Assembly (NCBI GenBank): GCA_013396915.1 | Contig: VWZL01002000.1 | Location: 249,698 to 313,697 of the forward strand | DNA: 64,000 nucleotides | From: Stercorarius parasiticus | Taxonomy: Eukaryota; Chordata; Aves; Charadriiformes; Stercorariidae | Direction: 5' to 3' | Part shown: positions 26,592-38,345 of the stretch, piece by piece | How positions within the stretch are numbered: the first letter of the stretch is position 1 | Layout of the letters: each line of letters begins with the position of its first letter | The notes under the pieces: generated by a model | What the model saw: only the letters and a program-made list of their open reading frames with translations | Databases searched by the model: none | Told to the model about the DNA's origin: nothing | Program-made: the position numbers and the translations under genes

Positions 26592-28250
26592 TATGAAGTT
26601 GGAAAGACTACAGCATCTTAGGCACAAATAGAACAAAGCTGTCAAAGATCTCACGCCCAGTTAAATACCAATAAAGTGTGTCAATCTAAAAAGAGAACAG
26701 GAAAAAGTCATAATTGACAGTTAAACTATCACTCCAGTGAACTTGGGCTTGCTGGTCAGAACAAACCAGGTGTGAAAAGTCTATAGATTTGTTATTAATC
26801 CAGATGGTTTCAGCATTTGCCACTGCATGTAAAAGTGGAACTCGAAGGTGAAAGTCTTTCAGGAAGAGAGGAAAGCTGAATTCTACTTTAAAATGAGTTT
26901 TGTGTTCCCCTTTCTTAACATAACAAAGACACACACACCTCTCTGGATTTATATCATTCCTATCCATCCCGTTATCCATGAAACTTTTTATGGCATTCCT
27001 CACTGCACTACATTCCTGATTTTTTTCTTCAACTGTGTTTGGACTTCATGCCTGCTCCCAGCAATTACACACTAGAAGCATGAAGGTGGATCCCTGGATA
27101 CCATGATGCTTTGTACAAACTTAGGCTTCTACTTCCTTTGTCTGTCCAAGACAGCCAGCTGAGAGAATTGTCCTTACCAAGAAGCAGATTGGAGTTTTGA
27201 TTTTTAGGTTGAATTACACTCAGCTGTTCTCTCTCTGGTAACACATGATTCAGCTACTATCTTCAAAGCATTTAGTCAGCTTATCTTTTCTTTAGTCAGC
27301 AGCGTATAGATGAATGTGTAAAATAAGCATAGTTTATTGTTCCATATTACCTTAAGGAAGAGCGAGGGTAAGTTATGAAGGCTTCCCAAACAATCAATAA
27401 TAAAAATGTTCATGATCTTAAGCACAAGCATGTATTTTTTCATCATTCATTTTATTCATTCTATTCCTTTTTTTGATGACATCACCTAAAGGCAATTTAC
27501 TTGCTCTAAGTAAAAGTATTTGGCACCTAAGTTCACTAGCATACATCTCTCTTAGAAACATGTTCACAAAGCCCATTGCAATGCTGGGGCCTCCTTTTTA
27601 AAGGGATGCCATCAGTGGGTGTGCCCAGAATTTGTGGCAGCAGATGTCTTTGACCTATGTGCCTACCATCTGATTATGTCACCCCAGAGTCCCTCTGAAT
27701 CTGAGCATCAGTCTCTCTCATGTTTAGGTAAGCCCCGTTAAGTCTTGCCTGCTGTATGAGGCTGGATGCTATGCCCATAGCTTTGCAGTCACTTAAAATT
27801 ATTGCTAGACACAGATGATTTGTGAAGAACACTACCGCACTACAGGCATCCTATGAAGAGCTAAGGAGATCTTCCCACCAGCAGTATGAAAAAAACCCAA
27901 AACAGCAGCCTACAGCATATAGTACATCTTTTGATGTCTGCCTACATGGTTAAGCTTTCCACTAATGCTAAATAATCACTAAATAAGCAAGGATGCTTTT
28001 AATTCATCTTCATAGTTCTGATAAATGGCAAACATCTGTTGAATAATTAGGTGTCTAGAAAATAAGGATGTAAAATTACAGTTTGTATCATATAGTCCAT
28101 ATGTGTGCTGTCTTAAATCTTAAAATTATGGAACTGATAAATATGCTTCTGAAACTCCAGTTAAAAGATTTGAAGGCAAAAAAAACCAACAAACAAACAA
28201 AAAGAGATCAAGAAAATCCCCAGATTCTACTCATTTTCCTAGACTTAAGG

Positions 28251-28450
28251 ATTGGAAAGTTTCTGCATTTCCTTGCCTTGGTGGGATTCCAGTGTGAAGG
28301 AGACCAGAGGAAGGGATGAATAATATTCAGAACACTTTTAACTTACAGTGACTAGCAAATGGAAGCAATTTGAAGCAGGACTGGGAAATCATTCAGCAAA
28401 ATTCTCTGGTTCATCAGTTTTATATGGCAGTGACATCATAAAATCTTAAC
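28251..28450 (+). repeat. Unidentified diverged repeat, copy 2
   Basis: Partner of 24499-24704, 3.75 kb away, colinear over about 200 bases with a few small gaps. A shared AATAGGAAGGGGA motif further downstream (about 24918 and 28532) suggests the relationship may extend beyond the core. It may be a dispersed ancient repeat or a local duplication. Confidence 0.55.
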
Positions 28451-31400
28451 AGAAATATCATGCTAGCTCATAAAGTTTCAAATGCTGTACTAATATATAC
28501 TGCAAATGGGAAGACTCAAGGAAAAGAAAAATAGGAAGGGGAGAGTGAGTCATGCAAAGCCAGCTAATTAATCAAGTGAACAAATGAGGACAGAAGAAAA
28601 TGTAACGAAAAGTATTCCAAGAAATTAAAGAATTAAAAATGGGCTGATTTAACTTTATACGTTACTTACAGACTTATGACAGAGTATAACCTTCAGTGAT
28701 AATCATTTGCTGTAAATACTTAAGACTTTTTTGAAACATCTCATCGTGCTGCAGTTTAGGACCATAATCACCACTGCTACCCTCACATCATGGGTGATTT
28801 TTGTGTGTATCTACTACAGGCATTTTTTGTTTTCTTCTCATCTAATTATCTTTTAAAAATAGAGCAGAAACATAAAACTTTACTCCAGTCAGTGGCTCAC
28901 TAATTCTTAGTCCATATTTTTTCCAAAAATTTAAACCTATTTCACGTTGCAGGAAAATCAGATGCAGACTGCACATGTGTTTCGTCTATTTCTTAAAGGT
29001 AGCATTGTTCCTTGGAGCAAAATCTTCTGTGTGGCAAACTACATCTTAACTGATCACTAAAATCAGTTCTTAAGAAACTAAAGGAAGTTTAAATTGCTTA
29101 CTTGCTCTATTTAAAGTAAGTGGTTGTTAACTCATGCTCCTTGGAAGTCTCCAAATTTACTCAGGATCTGCAGCACGTGCCTATGAGCCATTTTACCAGC
29201 ATTTTAATTTTTGCAAGGGTCTTGAGGCACTGTTAAGCACACACTGGTATAAAGGCTCCAAAAGGCACTTTTGTGCACATCCTTCTGGTCTTTGGTGAGT
29301 GCAGAAGGTGCCTCTCTCTCTACTGCTTTTTGGGAAGCCCATTTGGCACCTTTTTCCCTGCATGTCCCATGATATGGTAGGAGTCCAAGTGCTTGGTCCA
29401 GGCCCACTAGCCCCGTTGAGTGGAAAGGCTGCTGGGTTTGCCCTCTCCTTCACAATGCCCCTTGAGAACAGGGAAGAGGTGTGGGAACAGTCTCCCTTTC
29501 CACCTGGGGACAGGGAGACACAGGATCTGCACAAGATACCCTGACACCCCAACGCAATGAAACCTCAGTTCGGCATCCTTTTTTCACTCCCACTAAGCCC
29601 TAATTAAAATGGCCCTTTTGCTTCCCAAAAGCAGCTGGTGACAGCAAGCGCAGCTCTTCTACTGTGCTGGCTTGTGCTGCCTGTTAGCAGCTCCAAGGAG
29701 AGGCATCTGGCAGGGCTGGTGGCAGTAAGGCACTGACTCTGGCAGAAGGCATCAATTTCCATGGCTGAGCCTCACGCACCCCCCTGGCCCTCTGCCCTTC
29801 TCCAGCTTGATAACCAGTACCCTGATGCAGAGTATACTCAGCAAGTCTTAGGAAGCCCAACCTGATGTTTTTCCATCATCCAGAAGATGCAAATGCTCTG
29901 TTAAATTAAGTACTGTGAATGGGAAAACATGTCAGGATGGGGATGGTATGGGTATTTCTGAAGTTACTGGGTGGGGATTGCTCAGATTTTTTTTTTTTTT
30001 TTTAAGAAAGGTAGTGTTTGAAAAGCTGAAGTGCAAGCAGTTCGGAAACCACTTCCCAGCAACAAAACCAGGGAACCTATTCCCAGGCTAAGGAGGTTTT
30101 GGAAAAATTGGTCATTATTCTATTCTGAATTCATTAGTTATGCATTTACAAAGGGACATCATACACATAGAAATTTCATTTTACAATCAAGATTATGATT
30201 CAGGCTAGATAAAAGCAAACAGTTGATTAGCACAGACATTCCCATCTTAATCTATACATCCATAACATTACTCTAACACTTTTGTGCTTTTTTTTTCCTT
30301 TTAATAAGATCTCCTTAGAAGGCATATTATCCCTTAAACAAACTAACACAAGTCATCAAGTTATCTCAGGATAGTTATTTCAAAAGACAATGCAATATTT
30401 CATAATAAACATTTATAATCAGGTTTTTAACAAAGTAATTCATCATATAAACAAATGAATCAGTCAGACACTAAATAAATATTTGTACTGGTAAATACTA
30501 GCATTTTGCTTATATCATGTAGGACCTGATCCTGCAAGCCCTCTGTATACATCTTTATCCCCAATGAATGATTGATTTCATTATTGTTCTAATCTACTAT
30601 TTTACTTTGAGCTGAGCAAATACTTTCTGGCCACTAAGTTACATAATTGAAATAAGCACTGGAATACATCCCAGCAGAAAATTATTTCCTTAGATGTCTT
30701 TGTAAATTTTTTTTTTTTTTCATTTTTATGAAATCATCACAATCAACAGGCATTCAGTTTTTGATATTTACAATCTGAGTTGTACCAGTTAGTTGAGATT
30801 GAACAAATAAATTGAATGTTCCTTGGTTTTGGCTCTCTAATTGAACAAAGCATAACCTTTATACTCAATTTAAAGAGCCGTTTCCAATAATTATTTCATA
30901 AGTGATATTGAATTTTACTTTCTCCAGACATTTGAGCTAACAGTACCGGGCTAGGAAGGCAAGAGCCTTGAGGAGAATAACAAGCTCGGAGCTCTCCTTG
31001 GGGAGGGCAGACAAGCATGAATTACCTTCTATCTGTTCACATCTACCACAGTTATTACCTTCTCCAAGGCAATGGAGATGGCCTTTTTTAAACCATACAA
31101 AAAGCTATGGCCAGCCCTTTAATTATGAGTTTACTCACCCCTTTTCAGGGATTCCTTTTTCATTGCATGGTAAATCCAGAACAGAAAACCACAGATAAGA
31201 GACATTAACTGATCTACGCACCCTCCTGGTGCCGAAGGAAGTTTACCAGGATATCTTCATACAAATAGAAGTGTCAGTGAATTCCAGTCTCTTAGTCGGT
31301 GTTTGAAAGAAAACACAGGAGGAATCAGTTACAGCTGAAAATGTATTTAAGCATCTGAAAACTCAAATGCAGTAATTGATTACTTTTTCTTTCCCAGCTC

Positions 31401-31621
31401 TATTTGAAATACACTTTGAAATCAAGGGTACCGAGGTTATTAGTTGTACCCACTGTATTAAGTTTGGCTGGATTCTGATGGTTTCTTGGATGCCTTTGAG
31501 CTCTTACCAGAGTATAACATGAAACATTCCAAGCATGTGGCAAAAATAACAACGATTGTAACAAATTGCTGCCTGAATTGAAAAGAGGAATACATTTTGA
31601 AATTACTCTTTCTATATCTAT

Positions 31622-31669
31622 AGGGATATATGCGCACACACACACACACGTGCATATATATATATCCCT
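31622..31669. repeat. CA/TA microsatellite inside an inverted repeat
   Basis: (CA)7-8 at 31635-31649 and (TA)5-6 at 31654-31664 are bracketed by AGGGATATATGC and its near-reverse complement GCATATATATATATCCCT. The segment could fold into an AT-rich hairpin with the CA tract in the loop. Confidence 0.8.
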
Positions 31670-32380
31670 GTATAAACATTTTTCTAAAATACAGAAATTG
31701 ATTTAATTATTTCTTATGTTGGTATAATTTTAAATACTTTACTCTGTGAATCCACAATATGACAACTTCAGGGTGTCCAGAGAGACAAATTTTAACACAG
31801 TCTTGTAACCTCCACTAATATAAATATATTGTCAAGGAACTTTGAGCAGCAATAGTAAATTTTGAAACTTAAATAATTATCTATGATTATTTTAATTTTA
31901 ACAACAAATTGCTACTGAGTAAGTACCAATATTCATGGAAAATGTGAAAAAAAAAAAAAAGATACGTTTTACCTTCTAACACTTTGTATCAAGTTCAGCT
32001 TTATGAAAGGAATGTAAAAGAAAATTATGTACAGAGACTCACTCTAAAAAGAGAAACCACAACTTATACTATATGTTTCAAATAAAGAATACTTTATGTC
32101 TGCACTTTATCATAAATAACCATGTTAATCATAGTTTCTTCTTGCCTGCAAATGAAGGACGTTGGTTCACAAATCTTCTAAAATGCATATGAGCATTTGA
32201 TTAAATACCGCTCCTTGTGAGAATAAAGTTCATTTACACTTAGAATGAACAACAATGAGGAGTTTCATATTATAATAAGACATTTAAGGACCTTGGTAGC
32301 CAGTACCAGTTGTATTTGCAAGTAGCTCCTCAGCTTTTCTTTTTTTTTTTAAAAAATAAAGGTACAATCATAGTTATTAA

Positions 32381-32863
32381 TTTAATTTAAAAATTCTAAA
32401 GATGAAGAAAAGTAGCGTTTATACATATAAGTCCTCATATAAATTATAAAACTCAAGTTTATCTTATAGAGTTCCATCCCCAGAAAAAGCATAAAGCACT
32501 TTTGTGGTACCTTCACCAGTAAATATTTGTATCACGTCAAATCTGAGAAATGCAACAAAGATGATACTGCATTCCAAAGATGAAAGACAACATTCTTCTG
32601 ATGCAGTCTCTTGCGATGGACGTGCTCCATGGGATCATATGATTGCTGTGACTTGACTGAATTTCAAATAAAGGAAATATGAAGGAATTCACCTTACCAA
32701 TTCAGTAGGTATAAGAAATAACAGTGAACAGCAGACTCATCCCATTTGAGGTCAACAGTCTTTGGAAGACAACAAGGAGGGAGTTTAAAACTACGACAGC
32801 AAAATCGAATAACAATAACAATAATGAGGTAACTCCCCTAAAAAGGCCAAATCATCTAGGATG
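32381..32863 (-). other. CHSY3: Presumptive start of the CHSY3 3' UTR
   Basis: This is non-coding DNA directly downstream of the CHSY3 stop codon on the minus strand. I found no canonical AATAAA on the minus strand between about 31200 and the stop. An ATTAAA variant at 32381-32386 (minus), about 480 bases after the stop, is the nearest candidate polyadenylation signal. A U-rich stretch (32345-32360 region on the minus strand) follows within 40 bases. The true 3' end could lie further on, so the boundary is tentative. Confidence 0.4.
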
Positions 32864-34429
32864 TCAGGACAGAGTTCGATTGTACCTGACACCCAAATGT
32901 TTCTGTAGCCAGAGTTCAGCAAGCTGCATGGTAGAGGCAAACGTACTTGCTTTGGACCCTAAGCACATTTTATATTGTTTTGGATCTAAATTGGGGTCAC
33001 ACTGAACTGGATGAAAAACATGGACGACTCCTACTTCTTGACTTCTGAAAGCTTTCAAGCCAGATGTTATCACTTTAGTAAAGAGGTCTACATCCTCAAG
33101 TCCCCAGCCTTGAATTGAGGTATCAAATCCACCAGCTGTAAGTAGATCACTTTTGTAAATGCAGGTAATTCCAAATCCATACTCCCTCCAAAATCCAGTT
33201 CTTTTTGTGAAAACAAAACTACTGTCAGTTGGAGGGCTGCCTCCATATATTACTTTTGGATCATATTGGCTAAAGATGATAGGGTAGTAAACCTGTTCTC
33301 CCTGAATAGTATTATCTCTGCATCGCTGGAGGAAGTCTGGTGTGAATACCAGATCAACATCACAGAACAGCAGCAAAGTGCTATTGTCAAATCGAGATGA
33401 GGCCATTTCAAGACCTAAACCTCTAGAAAACTTTCCTGCCACTGGAATCAGGGTCATATCTGCCTTAGGATACTTAATACTGTATTCTTTCATTAGCTCT
33501 ATGTGTTTACTGGAGCCTTGGCCTGACTCAGAACTGAAGAGAATTATTGCCAACTTTACATTCTGCCTGGGAATCAGACAAGTCTTCTCAAAGTTATCCA
33601 TAAATCTTGAGAAAATGTCAAATCTTCCTGTGAGAGGGACAAGAATATGTATTTTCTTGTCACTCTGTCCTCCAATGTCTTTGGTGCCTTGGAATGATGA
33701 GGAAAAAATCTTCAAAGAATTTGAAAGAAAAGAGAATGATTGAATCTCAGTGTTGGTATCCTCCAGCAGGCTTCTTACATCCAGCTCCTCTGCTTCTTTA
33801 AAGAAAGGTTTGCTAAACAATTGCTGAAGGTAAGCGTGGCGTCTCACTGGAACCGTAACTTTCCTTCCTTTGTGCCTTTTGTACAAAAGCAGTAAATCCA
33901 GGATGTACTCCACTCCATGCAGAGGGTCCACTCTGCGGTAGCCATACTGTATTTCCTTGAAATCAATGAGCCTTCCTCTAGATCTAGAGTTCTCATTTAT
34001 CATTTCCATGACTTGCATCACAGTGTCATCCAGTGCAGCCCGCAGGACACTGCTCAGACTCTGCCGGGGTGGCTGGTTCTCCACCATTGAGTAAAGAAAT
34101 TTTCCTGTCAGGAACTCCCACTCAATGACTTCATCCCGTTCACGTGGCCGGAAATGACTGAAAGATGGCATCACTCCCAGCTGCTGATCTTCCTTATTTA
34201 CTTCACTGTTACTGAGCTTGCTCATCAGGGCACTTTCCCTATGGAGCTGAATGGTCCGATAGCGCAGTTCGGAAATTTTGCGACTCAGTATGTAATTGTG
34301 CAGCCTGTATTGGTAGGCTGGTCTTTTGTTTGGATGAAGTGTTATGGCTGTGTGAATCTTACTGTTGTGAAGATCTTGAATGTAACCCTTGCGGTTGTGT
34401 TCATAGTTTTCATGGAACAATTGCTGCAT
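32864..34429 (-). CDS. CHSY3: Chondroitin sulfate synthase 3, terminal coding exon (C-terminal 521 aa)
   Basis: CHSY3 is a type II Golgi membrane enzyme that alternately adds glucuronic acid and N-acetylgalactosamine to the growing chondroitin chain, in a complex with other chondroitin synthase family members. The exon encodes 521 residues in one open frame ending in TGA, with the CHSY3-type C-terminus HLGVRYNRTLS. This covers the linker and the C-terminal CHGN/GT7-like GalNAc-transferase domain. The metal-binding DVD motif is at residues 357-359 of the fragment within LLLFCDVDL. The family motif GWGLEDVDL is at 441-449, and VVHVFHP follows near 468-474. Possible N-glycosylation sequons are NST (349) and NRT (517). 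The initial ATG is internal, not the real start: it lies immediately after a splice acceptor, and the family is about 880 residues long. The signal anchor and N-terminal GT31-like domain are encoded by upstream exons beyond the right edge. CHSY1 is the alternative, but the C-terminus fits CHSY3. The frame is intact, so this is not a retrocopy. Confidence 0.95.
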   Translation of the reverse strand: MQQLFHENYEHNRKGYIQDLHNSKIHTAITLHPNKRPAYQYRLHNYILSRKISELRYRTIQLHRESALMSKLSNSEVNKEDQQLGVMPSFSHFRPRERDEVIEWEFLTGKFLYSMVENQPPRQSLSSVLRAALDDTVMQVMEMINENSRSRGRLIDFKEIQYGYRRVDPLHGVEYILDLLLLYKRHKGRKVTVPVRRHAYLQQLFSKPFFKEAEELDVRSLLEDTNTEIQSFSFLSNSLKIFSSSFQGTKDIGGQSDKKIHILVPLTGRFDIFSRFMDNFEKTCLIPRQNVKLAIILFSSESGQGSSKHIELMKEYSIKYPKADMTLIPVAGKFSRGLGLEMASSRFDNSTLLLFCDVDLVFTPDFLQRCRDNTIQGEQVYYPIIFSQYDPKVIYGGSPPTDSSFVFTKRTGFWREYGFGITCIYKSDLLTAGGFDTSIQGWGLEDVDLFTKVITSGLKAFRSQEVGVVHVFHPVQCDPNLDPKQYKMCLGSKASTFASTMQLAELWLQKHLGVRYNRTLS

Positions 34430-34477
34430 CTATAAAGACAGAGAGAGAAGGGAAAAAAAAAAAAGAGACATTTAGTG
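34430..34477 (-). other. CHSY3: Splice acceptor of the last CHSY3 exon (AG, polypyrimidine tract, possible branch point)
   Basis: On the minus strand the bases just before the coding exon end in TTTATAG, preceded by about 35 nearly uninterrupted pyrimidines (34432-34468) that include a run of 12 T. A branch-point-like CACTAAA lies at 34471-34477, about 40 bases from the AG. This is a textbook strong vertebrate 3' splice site. It fixes the exon boundary at 34429/34430 and shows that the first ATG of the open frame is not a translation start. The branch point is inferred from the motif only. Confidence 0.85.
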
Positions 34478-37400
34478 GAAGCGCTTTTATCCACAGAAGG
34501 ACCCACATTGGTATTATTGATCATTATTAATTCTTACAGATTATGCCTATTTTTAGGCACACAACTTAAAAATATTCAGTAGGAATTATGAACAGTGTTT
34601 TGGTCTCAGTTTCACTATTGTCCACAGTAAGCAAATATTGTCCTCTAACTAAACAGAAGGGCAGATATCTTGGGTTTATATTTACTTCATCTAACTGCAA
34701 AACTAAACAAAACACTTACCTGAAGGTCTGTAGGTAATACTTCTGAGTTCCTAGCTGCAGGCTAAATGCTGCTATGCATGAAAACACTAAGTCTTCACCT
34801 ACATCTAAACCCTTATTAGCACAGATCCTTACTGAAATGTTAGCAACACTTATGATGTTTTTATAGAGGACCTTGGATTTACGTCTATGGAGCACAAGCT
34901 GCTTGTATTTCCTGCAGACATATGCAAATGGTAGTGCTACTTAACATGCAGAAACTGAATGGACTTCATTTCAACAAAACTGGTTTTTTTTCCCATGCAG
35001 ACAAAGAATTCAGTGACTGAACTATAACCATTAGAATATGTATGTTGGCATGGGTACATATAATACAGTAAGCTAATTAAGCTATAGATCATGCTACTAT
35101 AACTCACCTTGAGTAATTTCCAATGTATTTCTGTGGCAAGAAAAGACATTCTACTTTTGTCAAATCAGTGAAGAGATACATTTTACAGCTGAAGCACAGG
35201 TCTAGGATTTAAAGTATCTGGCTTTTATACATTTCTGAGCTAACAGCTAAACTATGAGCAAATCATAAAACTTTCTCTGACTTAGTTTCCTCCCTAAAAG
35301 AAAAATTATCTCATTATTACTTTAATGTGATGAATATTTATTCTTAAATGGAAAGTGATATGGAGAAGTAAAATATTAATAACATAAATACATTTAAGAC
35401 CCACTGTTCTTTGCTAAGCTAACACCTACTAACTCCAGAGAAACAGAATTATTTCCTATGAGTAGCAGATAAAGGGAAGAAGCTGCTCTTTTTCATCTGC
35501 AAACAGACTAGTCTGAAATTAATACATAAGGAAAATGTGCTAATTAGAAAATGCTGTTCAAGGAGGTGTTGTAAGCTTGAGCTATGACCAGATTTTGAGA
35601 TGGGTATTAGAATTTCTCTAATTGTACACCGTGGAAATCAAAAGAGGTGAGGTCTCATGACACAATGTCTCAGATTCAAAATATTTAGCTTATTTTACTG
35701 CAATTCTTTCTAGAATGGAGGTTTTGCTACCAGAAGTAATATTAAGCATAGGGCAATAAATGTAAAATAACTCCTAACAAAGCTAACAACCATGACAATT
35801 ATTTAAAATGCGCTAGCATGCATGGGAAATACACATTGTTATATTCAGAAAAACAGAATTTTAATGCAACATTTCCATAATCTCCCTCACATCCCATTCA
35901 TACTTCGATTGACCCTGCTTGAGCAGACATAGCTACTACTGTACTACTCCATATAACATGGAGAAAAGCAACAGCCTAATTCTGAGAACTACTTTAATCT
36001 ATCTTAAATTCGCCTTTAATAAAACAGATATGTCTGCTATATTAAAGTAAGAGGGAGTGTGAAAAAAAACCTATATAGTTACAAAATGACTCAAATACTC
36101 CTTATTCACAGAAATCCTACCTAAAGCTGTCAGAGCACATTTGTTCTGTCTTGGGAGTATTTTCCTTGTCACATGAGATGAGATGAACCAGTGACATGAG
36201 AGTTTGGGCAATTTCCTTGCTATCATAGTGAAGAGGAACCAATACCATCAATACTGAGTTAGCAATTAACCAGCAGTGCCGGCAAAATTGAAATATGGTT
36301 TCCTCGAAGACAAGAGATGGGCACTGACAGCACAGGGAGATTACAAATTAGGGACTGAATCCCAGAGAAAAGTGCCTGGGAGAGGGATGCTCTTTGGAAG
36401 AATAATTTTCTCTTCTCCCTCTACTACTTACTTTTTGAATAATGAAAATTGATCAGGTGACCAGGTGAGATTTCCATCTCTCCAGTTATAAGCCACACTC
36501 CCTTCCTGGCTCCTTTCATTTAAAGGTGTCTACTGTGTCCTCTGCAAGGTAATTGGGCTTCTGTATTTTACACTTTTTCTGGAAAAAGTTGAATCCACGA
36601 TTTTCACATTTAGAATTTCACACTAAAATCCCCTTATAGGAAAATAACGAAAAAGAAAACGTGTAACATTGAAAACAAAAGAAAGAAGGGGGGGCAGCTG
36701 GTTGCTGAGTGGTATCAGCATCCTTCCTCACAGACCCTGACACTCCACTCTTTCTTAAGTCCTTTAATCGTAAAGAATCACTTGAGTTTTTCTTCATCCA
36801 CAATGAAGAATGGTACTTGAGTATAACTGAAACAACCTTTCCACATTTAACTTTTAAGTTTTATTTAAAGTTGTATAATATATTTTATCAAGAAGATTTT
36901 TAACAAAAGACAAACTACCGCTGTAAAACTAAATGCTGTCCTCCTATTGTGCAAATTCTTCTGTAACTCTTGACTTATTACAAGCTCAGCTTCACAGCAG
37001 ATTTATTAGCAGCACTCACTTAGCAGGAATATTCTATTAACATAAATACTGCATTTTTGTTACATTCCAATTTTAGATGCCTTAGTTTATTAGATATGTG
37101 CCAATGAAATCATAGCAAGAGGATGTACTCCATTATACTAATGATTTTGCTGACTAACAGCAGCAATGAAAAAGATATTTTAATCAACTCAGTAATACAA
37201 TATTATCACACATATACAAAATTGTACTAATCCATTTTAAATGATGTTACTGAACACACTTAATAGATCTCAACACATAGAAAACAGTTCAGAACAAATA
37301 TGACACTGAAATCATAAACTCTTCCTGAAGATAGCAGCTTTTAATCTTGGTGCCACACAGAAACTTGTTTTCAATATTGGGGGATAAAAATGTCTTCTTA

Positions 37401-37479
37401 CAACTCAAATTATTAACATCTAGATGAAAGCAATTCAATGTGATCCTAACTTTGCTTTGAAATTTCTAAGCAAGGTGGT

Positions 37480-38345
37480 CAAGCCTAGGAGGCAAAGGGA
37501 AACATGATTAAGTTTCCTGGAGAGCAGATCTGTGCAAGGGCCCGAATTGGTCAATGCAGTCATTAGTGATATAGGTGGTGATTTGGGAGATGGCAAGATC
37601 TACTGAATCAAAATTAAAATTATTCAGCATGGTAAAAGTAAACCTGCCTGCAAAAGTTCTCATGATTTTGAATGGCTAGGTAATAAAATGGCAGATTAAA
37701 TTCTGTGTAGATAAATGCAAAGCCCATGTGAAGAAGGCAATCCTAATCATACCTGAAGAATATCAGACTATGTGCAAGCTGTTAGTACTCTGGGAAGAGA
37801 ACCTAGTTACACACTAGGCAATTCTGTACAAATGTCATGTTGATGTTCAGTAGTGATGAAAGAGAAAAGCAAATAGCATAAGGACAAGTATACAGGTCTA
37901 GAGTGAGTCAGAAACATCATTATATGGTTGTGTCCATTGTGCATGGTGACCATTCTGATAGCAATAACATATGAGTAGAGAGGTACTAACCAGGCCACCA
38001 AATGATCACACATGTGGATTGTTAGATGAATAGATGACTAGGGTGAAAGGGCCAACCCTGAGACCCGTAAAGTCAGTAGCACCATAAGGGAAATGGATAG
38101 GAATAGTCACCGTCTCTTCTGACATAAAGAACTATGGCACATTAAAAAACAGAAAAGGAAATACATAGCTCAGCCACAGAACTTACTGTCACAGCAAGCT
38201 GCCGATGGTAAAATTTTGCATGTCTTCAAAGAGCGAGCCAACAGCTTAGTGGAAGACTTCATTCATTGCTATGTTAAACACAAAGGTACACTTTCTCCAC
38301 AACATGGCTGTACTGCAGACTCCTGGAGCCTCACGTGAGGCTATA
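37480..38345 (+). mobile_element. Ancient CR1/L3-like LINE relic
   Basis: A highly decayed non-LTR element in plus orientation. The clearest piece is at about 37685-37722, which translates as KWQIKFCVDKCKA and matches the conserved post-RT motif KWQMKFSVDKCKV of old amniote CR1/L3 elements. It is followed in the expected order by AGCTGTTAGTACTCTGGGAAG (compare CR1 'LL...EKDLGV'). Towards the 3' end comes an AAACAGAAAAGGAAATACAT stretch (compare 'FKTNKRKYF'), then CAGCAAGCTGCCGATGG and TCAAAGAGCGAGCCAACAGC. The order is colinear with the family, but identity is low and frames are destroyed. The ends are approximate. Confidence 0.65.

Larger units (their letters stand above)
24021..32380. other. 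Non-coding flank downstream of CHSY3
   Basis: No gene was recognised. It contains the related segment pair at 24499-24704 and 28251-28450, a duplicated 33-mer around an A-rich spacer at 26502-26591, and a GC-richer block at 29200-29850. Poly-T tracts occur near 29988-30003 and 30706-30720, and a CA/TA repeat at 31635-31664. Part of the right end may be CHSY3 3' UTR if the mature transcript is longer than assumed. Confidence 0.55.

Noticed and set aside
33342..33743. 133-codon plus-strand frame
   Set aside because: It is an antisense shadow of the conserved CHSY3 exon.
32864..34429. Possibility that the CHSY3 exon is a processed pseudogene
   Set aside because: The frame is intact, the key motifs are conserved, and a genuine splice acceptor directly precedes it with no upstream coding sequence fused.
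34154..34530. Plus-strand frames over the start of the CHSY3 exon
   Set aside because: Antisense shadows running across the splice acceptor.
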